From contig JAPLDI010000029.1 of assembly GCA_026391795.1 (NCBI GenBank), positions 1-64,000 of the forward strand: a DNA stretch of 64,000 nt, read 5' to 3'. A program made the translations under genes and the position numbers. Positions 18,689 through 27,892 of the stretch are shown here, one piece after another. This DNA comes from Bacteroidota bacterium (GTDB lineage Bacteria; Bacteroidota; Bacteroidia; Bacteroidales; FEN-979). The notes beneath the pieces were generated by a model. The model saw only the letters and a list, made by a program, of their open reading frames with translations. It was not told where the DNA came from and searched no databases. Every line of letters begins with the position of its first letter. Position 1 is the stretch's first letter.

Positions 18689-18750
18689 TCGGAGGACAGA
18701 GGTCGGAGATCAGAGGTCGGACCTCTGTCCCCGGACCACTGACCTCCGAA
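18689..18750. repeat. Nested inverted repeat of GAGGTCGGA words
   Basis: TTCGGAGG (18689-18696) pairs with CCTCCGAA (18743-18750). GGACAGAGGT (18694-18703) pairs with ACCTCTGTCC (18721-18730). CAGAGGT and ACCTCTG form a tight inner hairpin around 18711-18727. The element lies between divergent genes and is flanked by two copies of TATTTTTGAACT (18668 and 18790). The GGTCGGA word recurs at 37807-37849. Confidence 0.82.
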
Positions 18751-18789
18751 CTTTTCATCCCTGCAGTATGAAATATTGCCTTTCCGTTG

Positions 18790-18797
18790 TATTTTTG
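18790..18797 (+). promoter_or_regulatory. Putative -7 element for the DUF2461 gene (TATTTTTG)
   Basis: Exact TAnnTTTG match 23 bases before the ATG at 18821. No good -33 box was found at the expected distance. A second identical element occurs at 18668-18675 on the other side of the inverted repeat. Confidence 0.45.
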
Positions 18798-18820
18798 AAC
18801 TCGTATTAATTAGATAACAG

Positions 18821-19480
18821 ATGAAAACAACCATCATCGATTTTTTAAAGGAACTCGAAAAAAACAATAACCGTGACTGGTTCCAGGCAAACAAACCCTG
18901 GTATGAAGAAGGAAAGAAGGAGTTTGAGGAGTTTATCAATTCCCTGCTTCCCGCCATCGCCAAATTTGACGATTCCATCCGTTTTCTTACGGCAAAGGAT
19001 TGCATCTGGCGGATTTACCGGGATGTGCGTTTTGCCAAGGATAAGTCTCCTTATAAAACCAATTTCGGGGCATTTATGGCCAGGGGCGGCAAGAAGAACC
19101 ACGGACCGGGTTACTATTTTCATATCCAGCCGGGAGAGTGCTTTCTTTCAGGGGGCGTATGGATGCCGGAACCGGAGATCACAAAAAAGATACGGAATGA
19201 GATCTATTACAATTTTGAGGAGTTTAAAGCCATTCTCAACCATAAAGATTTCAAAAAGAATTTTAGCGGTATCGATGACTGGGACCGTCAGAAGCTTCCT
19301 CCCCGCGATTTTCCAAAGGATTTTCCCGGGATGGACCTGCTCCTGAACCGGAGTTTTACAATCTCCCATCCGATGACTCAGAAAACGTTATTCAGTGAAG
19401 GACTTCTGGAATCTACCGTGATGGTATATAAGGCGATGGTTCCTTACAACAATTTCCTTGCAAGGGCAATGGAGGGGTGA
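18821..19480 (+). CDS. DUF2461 (TIGR02453) family protein
   Basis: A 219-aa cytosolic protein of unknown function. The family is recognised from NNNRDWFQANKPWYEE near the start, the central RIYRDVRFAKDKSPYKTNF, and the AGPGYYF-like segment HGPGYYFHIQPGECFLSGGV. The length is normal. It stands alone on the plus strand and converges with psd. The family is widespread in Bacteroidota and fungi with no established activity, so no function is assigned. Confidence 0.9.
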   Translation: MKTTIIDFLKELEKNNNRDWFQANKPWYEEGKKEFEEFINSLLPAIAKFDDSIRFLTAKDCIWRIYRDVRFAKDKSPYKTNFGAFMARGGKKNHGPGYYFHIQPGECFLSGGVWMPEPEITKKIRNEIYYNFEEFKAILNHKDFKKNFSGIDDWDRQKLPPRDFPKDFPGMDLLLNRSFTISHPMTQKTLFSEGLLESTVMVYKAMVPYNNFLARAMEG

Positions 19481-19488
19481 CAAGGGAG

Positions 19489-19550
19489 CAGAGTCACAAA
19501 GTCACAGCGCACTAAAAAATCTTTGGAAATCGCCAGCTCATCAGCTCATC
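19489..19550. repeat. GTCAC and AGCTCATC word arrays between DUF2461 and psd
   Basis: AGAGTCACAAAGTCAC follows the DUF2461 stop, and two AGCTCATC units plus a partial lie just after the psd stop (minus sense TGATGAGCTGATGAGCTGGCGA). Read on the minus strand, the order of TGATGAG words then TTTGTGAC words is the same as after the fucosidase gene. The core GCTGATGAGYTGGCGA also occurs after rfbC. Confidence 0.78.
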
Positions 19551-19556
19551 AGCTTC

Positions 19557-20213
19557 TTATAACTTCCCGATAACTGTCTGCTTTCCCCTGACAACCTGGT
19601 TAAGGGCAACCTCCAGGTTTGTATCCAGCGGAAGCAGCAAATCGACCCGGGAACCGAATTTGATGAATCCGAGTTCGTCGCCCTGGACCTCCGGCGTTCC
19701 AACCCGCGGATAGGTGACGATTCTTCTTGCAACGGCTCCGGCTATCTGGCGTATCAGGATCTCTTTTCCGTTGGCTGTCTGGATCACCGTAGTGGCCCGC
19801 TCATTCTCAAGGGATGATTTCGGACTAAATGCGACCATGTGCTTCCCGGGATGGTAAAAATAATATTTGATCATTCCCGAAACAGGGAACCAGTTGATAT
19901 GAACATTTCGTGCCGACATAAAAATGGAGACCTGGATACGTTCATCCTTGAAATATTCGGGTTCAAATGTCTTCTCAATCACCACAACTTTCCCGTCGGC
20001 AGGACAGGAAATGATGTTCTCTCCTGCGTTCAATGGTCTTTCAGGCGAACGGAAGAACCTGACGATCATGATAAAAAACCAGAGTCCCACCACATAGAGG
20101 GCGAGATGGAACCATGTCTGCCCCGGAAATATGTGGTTGAAGGTCAGCAGCACGACGGCTACAAAAAGAAATGCAATGAAAATGGTTGTGTATCCTTCTT
20201 TGTGAATGGTCAT
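19557..20213 (-). CDS. psd: Phosphatidylserine decarboxylase family proenzyme
   Basis: Converts phosphatidylserine to phosphatidylethanolamine at the inner membrane. At 218 aa it is the short single-domain type. An N-terminal hydrophobic region (about residues 11-53, likely two membrane segments) precedes the catalytic fold. The self-cleavage site that generates the pyruvoyl cofactor is the Gly-Ser in IKFGSRVDLLLP (Gly187-Ser188), and ARNVHINWFPVSG is also typical. It is the last gene of the rsfS-ftsH-LUD-cdsA-psd unit, 9 bases after cdsA, which makes the CDP-diacylglycerol from which its substrate derives. The phosphatidylserine synthase gene itself is not in the window. Confidence 0.93.
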   Translation of the reverse strand: MTIHKEGYTTIFIAFLFVAVVLLTFNHIFPGQTWFHLALYVVGLWFFIMIVRFFRSPERPLNAGENIISCPADGKVVVIEKTFEPEYFKDERIQVSIFMSARNVHINWFPVSGMIKYYFYHPGKHMVAFSPKSSLENERATTVIQTANGKEILIRQIAGAVARRIVTYPRVGTPEVQGDELGFIKFGSRVDLLLPLDTNLEVALNQVVRGKQTVIGKL

Positions 20214-20222
20214 TTTTTTATC

Positions 20223-21059
20223 TTATAGAATGATCTGAAAGACGAAGTACAAAAATACAAAAGGTGCTGAAACAAACAGGGTGTCAAAACGGTCAAGAAT
20301 TCCTCCATGTCCGGGTAAAATCTTCCCTGAATCTTTAAGGTTCAGGCTTCTTTTAAACAACGATTCTGCCAGGTCGCCGAACGTGCCGAACAGGATCACA
20401 AGAAACGTCAGCACGATCAGGTGGATCAGCCGGATGTCTTCAGAGATAAAGAAAAAACCGGTGGCAGCGGCAATCGCTATTGTGGCTCCGCCGATCGTCC
20501 CTTCCCAGGTTTTTTTTGGCGATATTCTTTCAAAAAATTTATGTTTCCCGAAATTTTTTCCCACGAGGTAAGCCCCGGTGTCATAAATCCAGGTGATCAG
20601 GAAATAGGCTGTGAGGTATGCCGGGAAATGAAGAAGAACCGTTCCCCCGTCGGAATTGTTCATCAGGGGAAGCAGGGAAAGCGGCACAGCAATATAGATC
20701 ATCCCGAAAATTGTGACCGCAGCATTGATCAGGGGTTTTTCTTTTTTCCGGTAAACTTCAATGATGATCGGGATGAAGAAAACCGGAAAGATTACAACAG
20801 CAGAGAGAAGGAGTGCATCAAATCCCCGGAATAAAAATAATCCGGTGATCATCAGGTATACAATCGTTCCCAGGATGGTCCCGGTAATCTTCTGCGGTTT
20901 GCATTCTTCTGTAACGGTGATGGAATAGAACTCAAGGAGCCCCAGGACAGTCACGATTAAAAACAGTGCGGCGAAGAAAAAAATGTTGAGACCGAGGGCA
21001 GCCAGGATCAGGAAGACCATGGAGAGACCGGTGATGGTTCGTGCCCAGAAGTTACTCAT
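20223..21059 (-). CDS. cdsA: Phosphatidate cytidylyltransferase
   Basis: Integral membrane enzyme that makes CDP-diacylglycerol from phosphatidic acid and CTP, the branch point of phospholipid synthesis. It is polytopic throughout, with the C-terminal signature FKRSLNLKDSGKILPGHGG followed by ILDRFD, and SPKKTWEGTIGG before it. I start at the ATG at 21059 (MSNFWARTITGL, 278 aa), which overlaps the LUD gene by 8 bases. A longer frame to 21116 would lie mostly inside that gene. Its position between the LUD and psd genes supports co-expression with the decarboxylase. Confidence 0.94.
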   Translation of the reverse strand: MSNFWARTITGLSMVFLILAALGLNIFFFAALFLIVTVLGLLEFYSITVTEECKPQKITGTILGTIVYLMITGLFLFRGFDALLLSAVVIFPVFFIPIIIEVYRKKEKPLINAAVTIFGMIYIAVPLSLLPLMNNSDGGTVLLHFPAYLTAYFLITWIYDTGAYLVGKNFGKHKFFERISPKKTWEGTIGGATIAIAAATGFFFISEDIRLIHLIVLTFLVILFGTFGDLAESLFKRSLNLKDSGKILPGHGGILDRFDTLFVSAPFVFLYFVFQIIL

Positions 21060-21708
21060 TTTCAGCAGTGCTATCTTCAATGAGGAAAACATACAATTCC
21101 TTTGGTCCGTGAGCACCCAGGATCAATGTCTTCTCGATGTCGGCGGTTCGGCTCGGCCCCGTGATCAGGGAGATCAGCGAAGGGAAGTTATCCTCATATT
21201 TTTTCCGGATATTTTTCAGCGCATCTTTCAGGTCGGGGACCAGCTGCGAAGTATAGGCCACCACGATGTGGATCTCCGGGAAAACAGTCATCCTTCTTCC
21301 CGGTGAAATATGGGAAGATACCATGACGGTTCCCAGCCGCGCGATCAGGTATTCACAACGTGTGATCCCAAGCTTCATATCGGTGAATTTCTCCGGCTCA
21401 GATTCAAACGGTATACCTCCTTCTTTCAGCAGGGCCTGTAATTTCTCGTCATAACAGTACATCACAGGCCAGTCTTTCTCAAGGATATAAGACTGGAGAA
21501 AAGAAAGGAATTCATCTTCGCTCTCACAATAGCCGAATTTCCCGGCTACTTTGACAAGTTCCTGTGCAAAAGCCACATCCAGCGGCTCCGTCAGGGGAGT
21601 ATAAACGGAACTCTCGGTGTCGATAATCGGATAGGGAGGATCCGTCTTCTCGATCAACGCATCACGGATCTTCTTAAGGACTTTTTCTTTTGATGTGCTC
21701 TCTTCCAT
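21052..21708 (-). CDS. LUD domain (LutC/YkgG-like) protein
   Basis: A 218-aa cytosolic protein. The LUD fold is indicated by the C-terminal LITGPSRTADIEKTLILGAH followed by GPKELYVFLIED. LutC-type proteins help assemble an iron-sulfur lactate oxidation complex, but lutA and lutB are absent here. The gene instead sits between ftsH and cdsA and overlaps cdsA by 8 bases. The same placement is common in Bacteroidota, which argues for a distinct, unassigned role. The start ATG is 17 bases after the ftsH stop. Confidence 0.85.
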   Translation of the reverse strand: MEESTSKEKVLKKIRDALIEKTDPPYPIIDTESSVYTPLTEPLDVAFAQELVKVAGKFGYCESEDEFLSFLQSYILEKDWPVMYCYDEKLQALLKEGGIPFESEPEKFTDMKLGITRCEYLIARLGTVMVSSHISPGRRMTVFPEIHIVVAYTSQLVPDLKDALKNIRKKYEDNFPSLISLITGPSRTADIEKTLILGAHGPKELYVFLIEDSTAENE

Positions 21709-21725
21709 GACAGGGATTGGATTTT

Positions 21726-23822
21726 TCAGGCAACAGTTCCCGGAAGGTCCTTCTCTTTATCATCCTTTTCTTTTTCAGTGGATTCAGGAAGAACAATGTT
21801 TCCGTCCACTACCGGCAGGATAGGCTCCTCATCAAAAGGCCTTTTTCCAAAGGTCTCTTCAAGATCTTCACGGAAGATCACCTCTTTCTCCAGCAAAACG
21901 GTAGCCAGCTGTTCCAGTTTTACCTTGTTCTCGGTCAGGATTTTCTTTGCCCTCTCGTAGGCAGCCTCAATGAGCTTGCTGATCTCCTGGTCGATCACTT
22001 CAGCAGTCTTCTCGCTGTAAGGTTTCTGGAACGAATATTCCGATTGTCCCGACGAATCATAATAGCTGATGTTCCCGATCTCCTTGTTCAGTCCAAAGTA
22101 GACGACCATGGCATACGCCTGTTTGGTGACCTTTTCGAGGTCGTTGAGTGCGCCGGTAGATACCTTTCCGAAGTTAACTTCTTCGGAGGCGCGGCCGCCC
22201 AGCGCGGCTGTGATCTCATCATACATCTGTTCGAAGGTAGTGATCTGCCTTTCTTCCGGAAGGTACCAGGCTGCACCCAGGGCCTTGCCCCGTGGTACGA
22301 TGGTTACCTTCACCAGCGGATGTGCATGTTCCAGTAACCAGCTTACCGCAGCATGGCCGGCTTCATGGAAGGCAATCACCTTTTTCTCATGCGGGGAAAT
22401 GATCTTGTTTCTCTTCTCGAGCCCGCCGATGATGCGGTCGATGGCATCCATGAAATCCTGTTTTCCGATAATGATCTTGTTTCCTCTTGCTGCGATCAAC
22501 GCAGATTCGTTGCAGACATTGGCAATATCGGCACCTGAAAATCCGGGGGTCTGTTTGGCCAGGAACTCAACATTGACAGAATCATCCAGCTTCAGGGGCT
22601 TCAGGTGCACCTTGAAGATGGCTTTTCGTTCTTCAAGATCCGGTAATTCAACATGGATCTGGCGGTCGAAGCGTCCGGCCCGCATGAGCGCCCGGTCGAG
22701 GATGTCGGCTCGGTTGGTTGCGGCCAGGATGATGACACCGGCATTTGTGGCAAAGCCATCCATCTCGGTGAGCAGCTGGTTAAGGGTGTTCTCGCGTTCA
22801 TCATTCCCGCCAGTGAGTGCATTGCGTCCGCGTGCACGTCCGATGGCATCAATTTCATCAATAAAGATGATGCAGGGTGCTTTCTCTTTTGCCTGGCGGA
22901 AAAGGTCACGTACCCTTGATGCTCCTACACCGACGAACATCTCAACAAAATCTGATCCTGATATTGAGAAGAAAGGAACTTTGGCTTCTCCGGCAACAGC
23001 CTTTGCAAGCAAGGTCTTTCCGGTGCCCGGGGGGCCAACCAGCAAAGCGCCTTTGGGTATTTTTCCTCCGAGGGTGGTATATTTTGAAGGATTCTTCAGG
23101 AAATCAACGATCTCCATCACTTCAACCTTGGCCTCCTCCAGTCCCGCGACATCATTGAACGTGATGCTGACGCTGGTGTCCTTGTCGAAAAGCTGGGCTT
23201 TTGACTTGCCGATGTTGAAGATCTGTCCGCTGCCTCCGCCGCCTCCGCGACTCATGAGCCGCATGATCAGGAACCATACGCCGATCAGCAGGATGATGGG
23301 GATCAGGTAGGTCAGGATATCACCGAATATATCTTTCCGGGTATTGAACGATGGCGGATAAGGGTACTGCTTGAGAAATACCTGAACCTGTTCAATGCTC
23401 CTCCCTGAACGGATCATCTTGGCAGAGATGGTGTCACGGGCTTCCTTCATCAGGTCCTTGAAGCTTTCTTCCGAACCGATGTTGTAAGAGAACTGGGGAT
23501 TGTCCCCGATGGAAGTGGAGAAACTCTTCTTGACAAAATCTTTGTAAGCAGTATCCTTCGTGAGCCTCTCTTTCTTGATGTAGATTTCCGCTTTCTCCTT
23601 GTTGACCACCACGATCTTCTCAACATCCTGTTTCTCCAGCATTCCATAGAGCTCGTTCCAACTTGCGTCTTTTTGCGGGCTGTTATAATTAAAGATCTGT
23701 ATCCCGATGAAGACAACGGCCAGAATAGCATAGATCCAATAAAAGCTGAATTTTGGCTTGTTCTTCTTTGGTGAAGAAAAATTGGGGGGTAAGTTGTCTT
23801 TATTTTTATTTTTATCTGCCAT
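21726..23822 (-). CDS. ftsH: ATP-dependent zinc metalloprotease FtsH
   Basis: Membrane-anchored AAA+ protease that degrades damaged membrane proteins and regulatory substrates. It has 698 aa with a membrane segment near residue 30 and a second near 175, enclosing a periplasmic part. Walker A is [18 protein letters not shown] (about 265), Walker [13 protein letters not shown], and the second region of homology includes [18 protein letters not shown]. The zinc site is [10 protein letters not shown] (about 485). A glycine run before the AAA module is the usual linker. It lies 27 bases after rsfS and upstream of the LUD/cdsA/psd genes. Confidence 0.98.
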   Translation of the reverse strand: MADKNKNKDNLPPNFSSPKKNKPKFSFYWIYAILAVVFIGIQIFNYNSPQKDASWNELYGMLEKQDVEKIVVVNKEKAEIYIKKERLTKDTAYKDFVKKSFSTSIGDNPQFSYNIGSEESFKDLMKEARDTISAKMIRSGRSIEQVQVFLKQYPYPPSFNTRKDIFGDILTYLIPIILLIGVWFLIMRLMSRGGGGGSGQIFNIGKSKAQLFDKDTSVSITFNDVAGLEEAKVEVMEIVDFLKNPSKYTTLGGKIPKGALLVGPPGTGKTLLAKAVAGEAKVPFFSISGSDFVEMFVGVGASRVRDLFRQAKEKAPCIIFIDEIDAIGRARGRNALTGGNDERENTLNQLLTEMDGFATNAGVIILAATNRADILDRALMRAGRFDRQIHVELPDLEERKAIFKVHLKPLKLDDSVNVEFLAKQTPGFSGADIANVCNESALIAARGNKIIIGKQDFMDAIDRIIGGLEKRNKIISPHEKKVIAFHEAGHAAVSWLLEHAHPLVKVTIVPRGKALGAAWYLPEERQITTFEQMYDEITAALGGRASEEVNFGKVSTGALNDLEKVTKQAYAMVVYFGLNKEIGNISYYDSSGQSEYSFQKPYSEKTAEVIDQEISKLIEAAYERAKKILTENKVKLEQLATVLLEKEVIFREDLEETFGKRPFDEEPILPVVDGNIVLPESTEKEKDDKEKDLPGTVA

Positions 23823-23849
23823 TCTGTCTGTCTCTTCTGGTGCGAATAA

Positions 23850-24233
23850 TTATTTCTTTGGGTTTGAATCGATCTTCGTTATATCTGCATCAGCCCATAA
23901 TTGCTCAAGGTTGTAGAATTCCCGTTTTGATTCCTGGAAAATATGAACGATGATGTCGCCATAGTCAATCAAAATCCATTCCGCATTTTCAAAACCTTCC
24001 CTGTGGAGGGGGTTTAGCCCTGTTTTCTTCTTAACATCCCGGATAACACCTTCAGCCAGTGAATCAACCTGGGTGCGGGAGGTACCATGGCAGATGATAA
24101 AAGAATCGCACAGGGAACTGTCAATCTTACCGAAATCCAATATCACCGGATCTTTTGCCTTTTTGTCGACCAGTGCTTCTGAGATTGCATCCGACAGCAG
24201 GTCTACCGGGTTTTTTGCTTTCTTTCTTGGCAT
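23850..24233 (-). CDS. rsfS: Ribosome silencing factor RsfS
   Basis: Binds uL14 on the 50S subunit and blocks subunit joining during starvation. It has 127 aa with the full RsfS/DUF143 domain: DPVILDFGKIDSSLCDSFII, CHGTSRTQVDSLAEGV, and the WILIDYGDIIVHIF block. It is the first gene of the ftsH operon. A TACCTTTG promoter element lies 20 bases upstream of the ATG, so the whole set of rsfS, ftsH, LUD, cdsA and psd is probably one transcript. Confidence 0.95.
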   Translation of the reverse strand: MPRKKAKNPVDLLSDAISEALVDKKAKDPVILDFGKIDSSLCDSFIICHGTSRTQVDSLAEGVIRDVKKKTGLNPLHREGFENAEWILIDYGDIIVHIFQESKREFYNLEQLWADADITKIDSNPKK

Positions 24234-24253
24234 TCAATGTGTTTATTATCAGA

Positions 24254-24261
24254 CAAAGGTA
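24254..24261 (-). promoter_or_regulatory. Putative -7 element for the rsfS-ftsH operon (TACCTTTG)
   Basis: Exact minus-strand TAnnTTTG match 20 bases upstream of the rsfS start, giving a very short leader. No clear TTTG box was seen 17-23 bases further upstream. Confidence 0.5.
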
Positions 24262-24298
24262 CGATAATTATGATTGTCTCCCACTTACGGCAGCGGGT

Positions 24299-25009
24299 TC
24301 AGAAGTTGGGCTTCAGTTCATACTGGCTGTAGAAATCGTTTATGATTTTTACAGCCTCGGCAGCATTGTCAGCTACAGAGAAAACAAAAAGATCTTCCGC
24401 AGAGATGTTCTTTTCATTCAGAACGGTTGTTTTCAGCCATTGAATCATTCCATCCCAGTAGTCTTTGCCAACCAGGATGATGGGGAACCGTACAAGTTTC
24501 TGCGTCTGGATCAGGGTGATGGCTTCGGTCAGTTCATCCAGGGTGCCGAACCCTCCCGGCATCGCAATAAAACCCATTGAATATTTCAGAAACATGGTTT
24601 TTCTGACGAAGAAATAATCAAAAGTAAGGAGTTTGTTGCTGTCGATAAAGGCATTTGGCCTCTGCTCAAAGGGTAAAGCAATGTTCAATCCCACTGATTT
24701 TCCTCCGGCAAAATGAGCGCCTTTGTTGGCTGCCTCCATGATTCCATGTCCCCCGCCGGTAATGATGCCAAACCCGGATTTCGTGAGCAGGTAGGCTATC
24801 TCTTCCGTGAGTTTATAATATTTGTTGTCTTCAGTTGACCGTGCAGAGCCGAAGATCGAAACGCACGGGCCGATGCGGGTCAGTTTTTGAAACCCTTCCA
24901 CCATCTCTGCCATCACCTTGAAGATTTCCCAAGTATCCTGGCTGATGGTTTCCGACCATGTCTTCGGGTGAATGTATTCTTTGATTTTTTCGATTTCCTT
25001 GTTGTCCAT
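24299..25009 (-). CDS. LOG family protein (TIGR00730)
   Basis: A 236-aa Rossmann-like hydrolase. It shows the nucleotide site GGGHGIMEAANKGA and the catalytic PGGFGTLDELTEAI. LOG enzymes release free base and ribose 5-phosphate from nucleoside monophosphates, classically cytokinin riboside monophosphates; in bacteria the true substrate is often unclear. The gene is 37 bases downstream of uvrA on the same strand and may be read through from it. Confidence 0.92.
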   Translation of the reverse strand: MDNKEIEKIKEYIHPKTWSETISQDTWEIFKVMAEMVEGFQKLTRIGPCVSIFGSARSTEDNKYYKLTEEIAYLLTKSGFGIITGGGHGIMEAANKGAHFAGGKSVGLNIALPFEQRPNAFIDSNKLLTFDYFFVRKTMFLKYSMGFIAMPGGFGTLDELTEAITLIQTQKLVRFPIILVGKDYWDGMIQWLKTTVLNEKNISAEDLFVFSVADNAAEAVKIINDFYSQYELKPNF

Positions 25010-25046
25010 ATGAAAAGAAAAAGGATTGTTTCTGTAAAATTAGGAT

Positions 25047-27869
25047 TTATACCGGTTCAAGCAAAGGTTTTAAATACAATGCGGTCAGACTGGTAGGGTG
25101 ATGGATGATCTCTTCAGGAGGGCCTTCGCAGACAATTCTTCCGCCTTTTTCCCCGCCTTCAGGGCCGAGGTCTATGATGTGGTCCGCCACCTTGATCACT
25201 TCGAGATTGTGCTCGATGATCAACACGGTATTCCCTTTGTCAACAAGTTTATTCAATACATGCAGCAATACCTTGACATCCTCAAAATGCAGACCTGTGG
25301 TTGGCTCGTCCAGGATGTAGAGGGTATTCCCGGTATCATTTTTTGATAGTTCCGCTGCCAGTTTTACCCGTTGCGCCTCGCCGCCCGACAGGGTTGTGGA
25401 TTGCTGACCCAGCGTGATATAGCCGAGACCTACTTCATGCAGGGTCTTGATCTTGTGAAGGATTAACGGGATGTTTTCGAAAAACTCCACCGCCTGTTCA
25501 ATGGTCATGTTCAGAACATCGTTGATCGACTTTCCCTTAAACCTGACTTCGAGCGTCTCCCGGTTGTATCTTTTTCCGTTACAGGTCTCGCAAAGAACGT
25601 AAACATCCGGAAGGAAGTTCATCTCGATCATCCGTAGTCCAGCTCCCTTGCAGGTTTCACAACGTCCTCCTTTCACATTGAAGGAGAAACGCCCGGGTTT
25701 GTATCCACGGATCTTCGATTCGGGAAGTTCGGCAAAGAGCTTCCGGATCTCATCAAATACCTTGGTATAGGTAGCAGGATTTGAACGGGGTGTCCTCCCG
25801 ATGGGCGACTGATCAACTTCCACAACTTTGTCGATATTTTTTATTCCGTCGATCGACAGGTAGGGCAGGGGTTTTTGGTCAGATTTGTAAAAATGCTGAC
25901 TCAGGATGGGGTAGAGGGTTTCATTGACGAGCGAAGACTTTCCGCTTCCCGATAAACCTGTTACACAGATCAGCTTTCCGAGAGGAAGTATCAGTTCCAC
26001 ATTTTTCAGGTTGTTTCCGGAGGCCCCGTGAAGGATCAGGGATTTGTCTTTTCCTTTCCTTCGTTGTTTCGGGATTTCTATGGATTTCCGCCCGGTCAGG
26101 TAATCGCCGGTCAGGCTGCAGGAGCTCATGATCTCCCCGGGCGTTCCTCCAATGACAATCCTTCCCCCGTGAACGCCGGCCCCCGGACCGATATCCACGA
26201 CATAATCCGCTGCCAGGATGGTCTCTTTGTCGTGCTCAACAACGATTACCGAATTACCCGTATCCCGCAGGTTTTTCAGCGCATTGACCAGCCGCATGTT
26301 GTCATGCTGGTGAAGACCGATGCTCGGTTCATCAAGAATGTATAAAACGCCGACCAGTTGCGAACCAATCTGTGTTGCCAGGCGGATCCGCTGTGACTCG
26401 CCGCCCGAAAGGCTCCTGGCGGTCCGGTTCAGCGTAAGATAACCGATCCCAACATCGAGCAGGAAACGGATCCTGTTGCGGATCTCACGGATGATCTCAT
26501 AGGCAATCACCATCTTCCGCGGATCCAGGAATTTCTCCGGATCCGTGAAAAAATCATTCAGCCGGAACAGATCCATATTTGAAAGATCAGCAATGCTGAG
26601 ATCCCCGATTTTGAAATGGAGCGATTCCCTCTTCAGCCGGTCGCCGTTGCACTCCGGACAAATGCTTTTGTTCATGAAGCTGCTGATCCATTTCATGATC
26701 CCCGAAGGTGCCGATTCGGCCTGCTGGGAGTTGATAAAGCTTACGATCCCTTCAAAGTTCAGGGCATAGGTTGACGTCACCCCGAGGTAATCATTTTTTA
26801 CACGGAAGATCTCATCGGAACCGTTTAAGATCACATTGATGGCAACATCAGGGATCTCTGCGATCGGGGTGTTAAGGTCGAATCCGTATTTTTCGCCGAT
26901 GGCCTCCATCTGTTTGAAGATCCAGTTGTTCTTGTATTCTCCGAGGGGGACAATGCCTCCTTTACGGATGCTTTTTGAACGGTCGGGGATGATCTTGCTG
27001 ATGTCGATCTCGGAGATGATGCCGAGCCCGTTGCATTTAGGGCAGGCGCCGTAGGGCGAGTTGAACGAAAACGTATTGGGTTCCGGTTCATCATAGGAGA
27101 TACCCGAGGTAGGGCACATTAGGAGACGGCTGAAATGACGGACCTTGTCGCCGGAAGTATCCAGCACCATCAGCATGTCTTTTCCGTGATGCATGGCCAG
27201 GTTGACCGATCCGGTCAGCCTGGCCTTTGAATCGGACTTTACCGTGACCTGGTCAATCACCGTTTCAATATCATGGATCTTGTACCTGTCGAGCTGAAGT
27301 CCGTGGGTGATCTCCTGGATCTCCCCGTTGATCCTGACTTTCAGGAATCCCTGTTTCCGTATCTGTTCAAAAAGTTCGCGGTAGTGTCCCTTCCTTCCTT
27401 TCACCATCGGCGCCAGGATCAGGATGGTCTTTCCCTTGAACTGAGAAAGGATCAGATCAACGATCTGCGTTTCCGTATACCTTACCATCTTTTCTCCGGT
27501 AACATAGGAATAGGCATCGGCAACACGGGCATATAGGAGGCGGAGGAAATCGTAGATCTCGGTGATCGTACCCACGGTGGAACGGGGATTGCGGCTTGCC
27601 GTCTTCTGTTCAATGGCGATCACGGGGCTGAGTCCATTGATCTTGTCAACATCCGGTCGTTCAAGATTCCCGATGAACTGCCGTGCATAGGCAGAAAAGG
27701 TTTCCATGTACCGCCGCTGACCTTCGGCATAGATGGTATCGAAAGCGAGTGAAGATTTACCGCTGCCGCTGAGTCCGGTAAACACCACCAGTTTGAACCG
27801 GGGTATTACCAGGTCGATGTTCTTCAGATTATGAACCCTCGCTCCAAAAATTTCAAGGTTATCTTCCAC
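25047..27869 (-). CDS. uvrA: Excinuclease ABC subunit A
   Basis: Damage-recognition ATPase of nucleotide excision repair. It has 940 aa with two ABC ATPase halves. The first Walker A is [19 protein letters not shown] (near residue 33), the second [17 protein letters not shown] (near 640). Signature motifs are [13 protein letters not shown] and [13 protein letters not shown]. Zinc modules are marked by CPKCNG, CPECNG and the CETC pairs near 740. All are intact. It lies 23 bases after the lytic transglycosylase gene, and no uvrB or uvrC is in the window. Confidence 0.98.
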   Translation of the reverse strand: MEDNLEIFGARVHNLKNIDLVIPRFKLVVFTGLSGSGKSSLAFDTIYAEGQRRYMETFSAYARQFIGNLERPDVDKINGLSPVIAIEQKTASRNPRSTVGTITEIYDFLRLLYARVADAYSYVTGEKMVRYTETQIVDLILSQFKGKTILILAPMVKGRKGHYRELFEQIRKQGFLKVRINGEIQEITHGLQLDRYKIHDIETVIDQVTVKSDSKARLTGSVNLAMHHGKDMLMVLDTSGDKVRHFSRLLMCPTSGISYDEPEPNTFSFNSPYGACPKCNGLGIISEIDISKIIPDRSKSIRKGGIVPLGEYKNNWIFKQMEAIGEKYGFDLNTPIAEIPDVAINVILNGSDEIFRVKNDYLGVTSTYALNFEGIVSFINSQQAESAPSGIMKWISSFMNKSICPECNGDRLKRESLHFKIGDLSIADLSNMDLFRLNDFFTDPEKFLDPRKMVIAYEIIREIRNRIRFLLDVGIGYLTLNRTARSLSGGESQRIRLATQIGSQLVGVLYILDEPSIGLHQHDNMRLVNALKNLRDTGNSVIVVEHDKETILAADYVVDIGPGAGVHGGRIVIGGTPGEIMSSCSLTGDYLTGRKSIEIPKQRRKGKDKSLILHGASGNNLKNVELILPLGKLICVTGLSGSGKSSLVNETLYPILSQHFYKSDQKPLPYLSIDGIKNIDKVVEVDQSPIGRTPRSNPATYTKVFDEIRKLFAELPESKIRGYKPGRFSFNVKGGRCETCKGAGLRMIEMNFLPDVYVLCETCNGKRYNRETLEVRFKGKSINDVLNMTIEQAVEFFENIPLILHKIKTLHEVGLGYITLGQQSTTLSGGEAQRVKLAAELSKNDTGNTLYILDEPTTGLHFEDVKVLLHVLNKLVDKGNTVLIIEHNLEVIKVADHIIDLGPEGGEKGGRIVCEGPPEEIIHHPTSLTALYLKPLLEPV

Positions 27870-27892
27870 AGCGTTCCGGAAAGTTTGTCAGG

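Noticed and set aside
22108-23310. 400-residue plus-strand frame inside ftsH
   Set aside because: Low-complexity Ser/Arg/Pro composition, the usual antisense artefact of a conserved gene.
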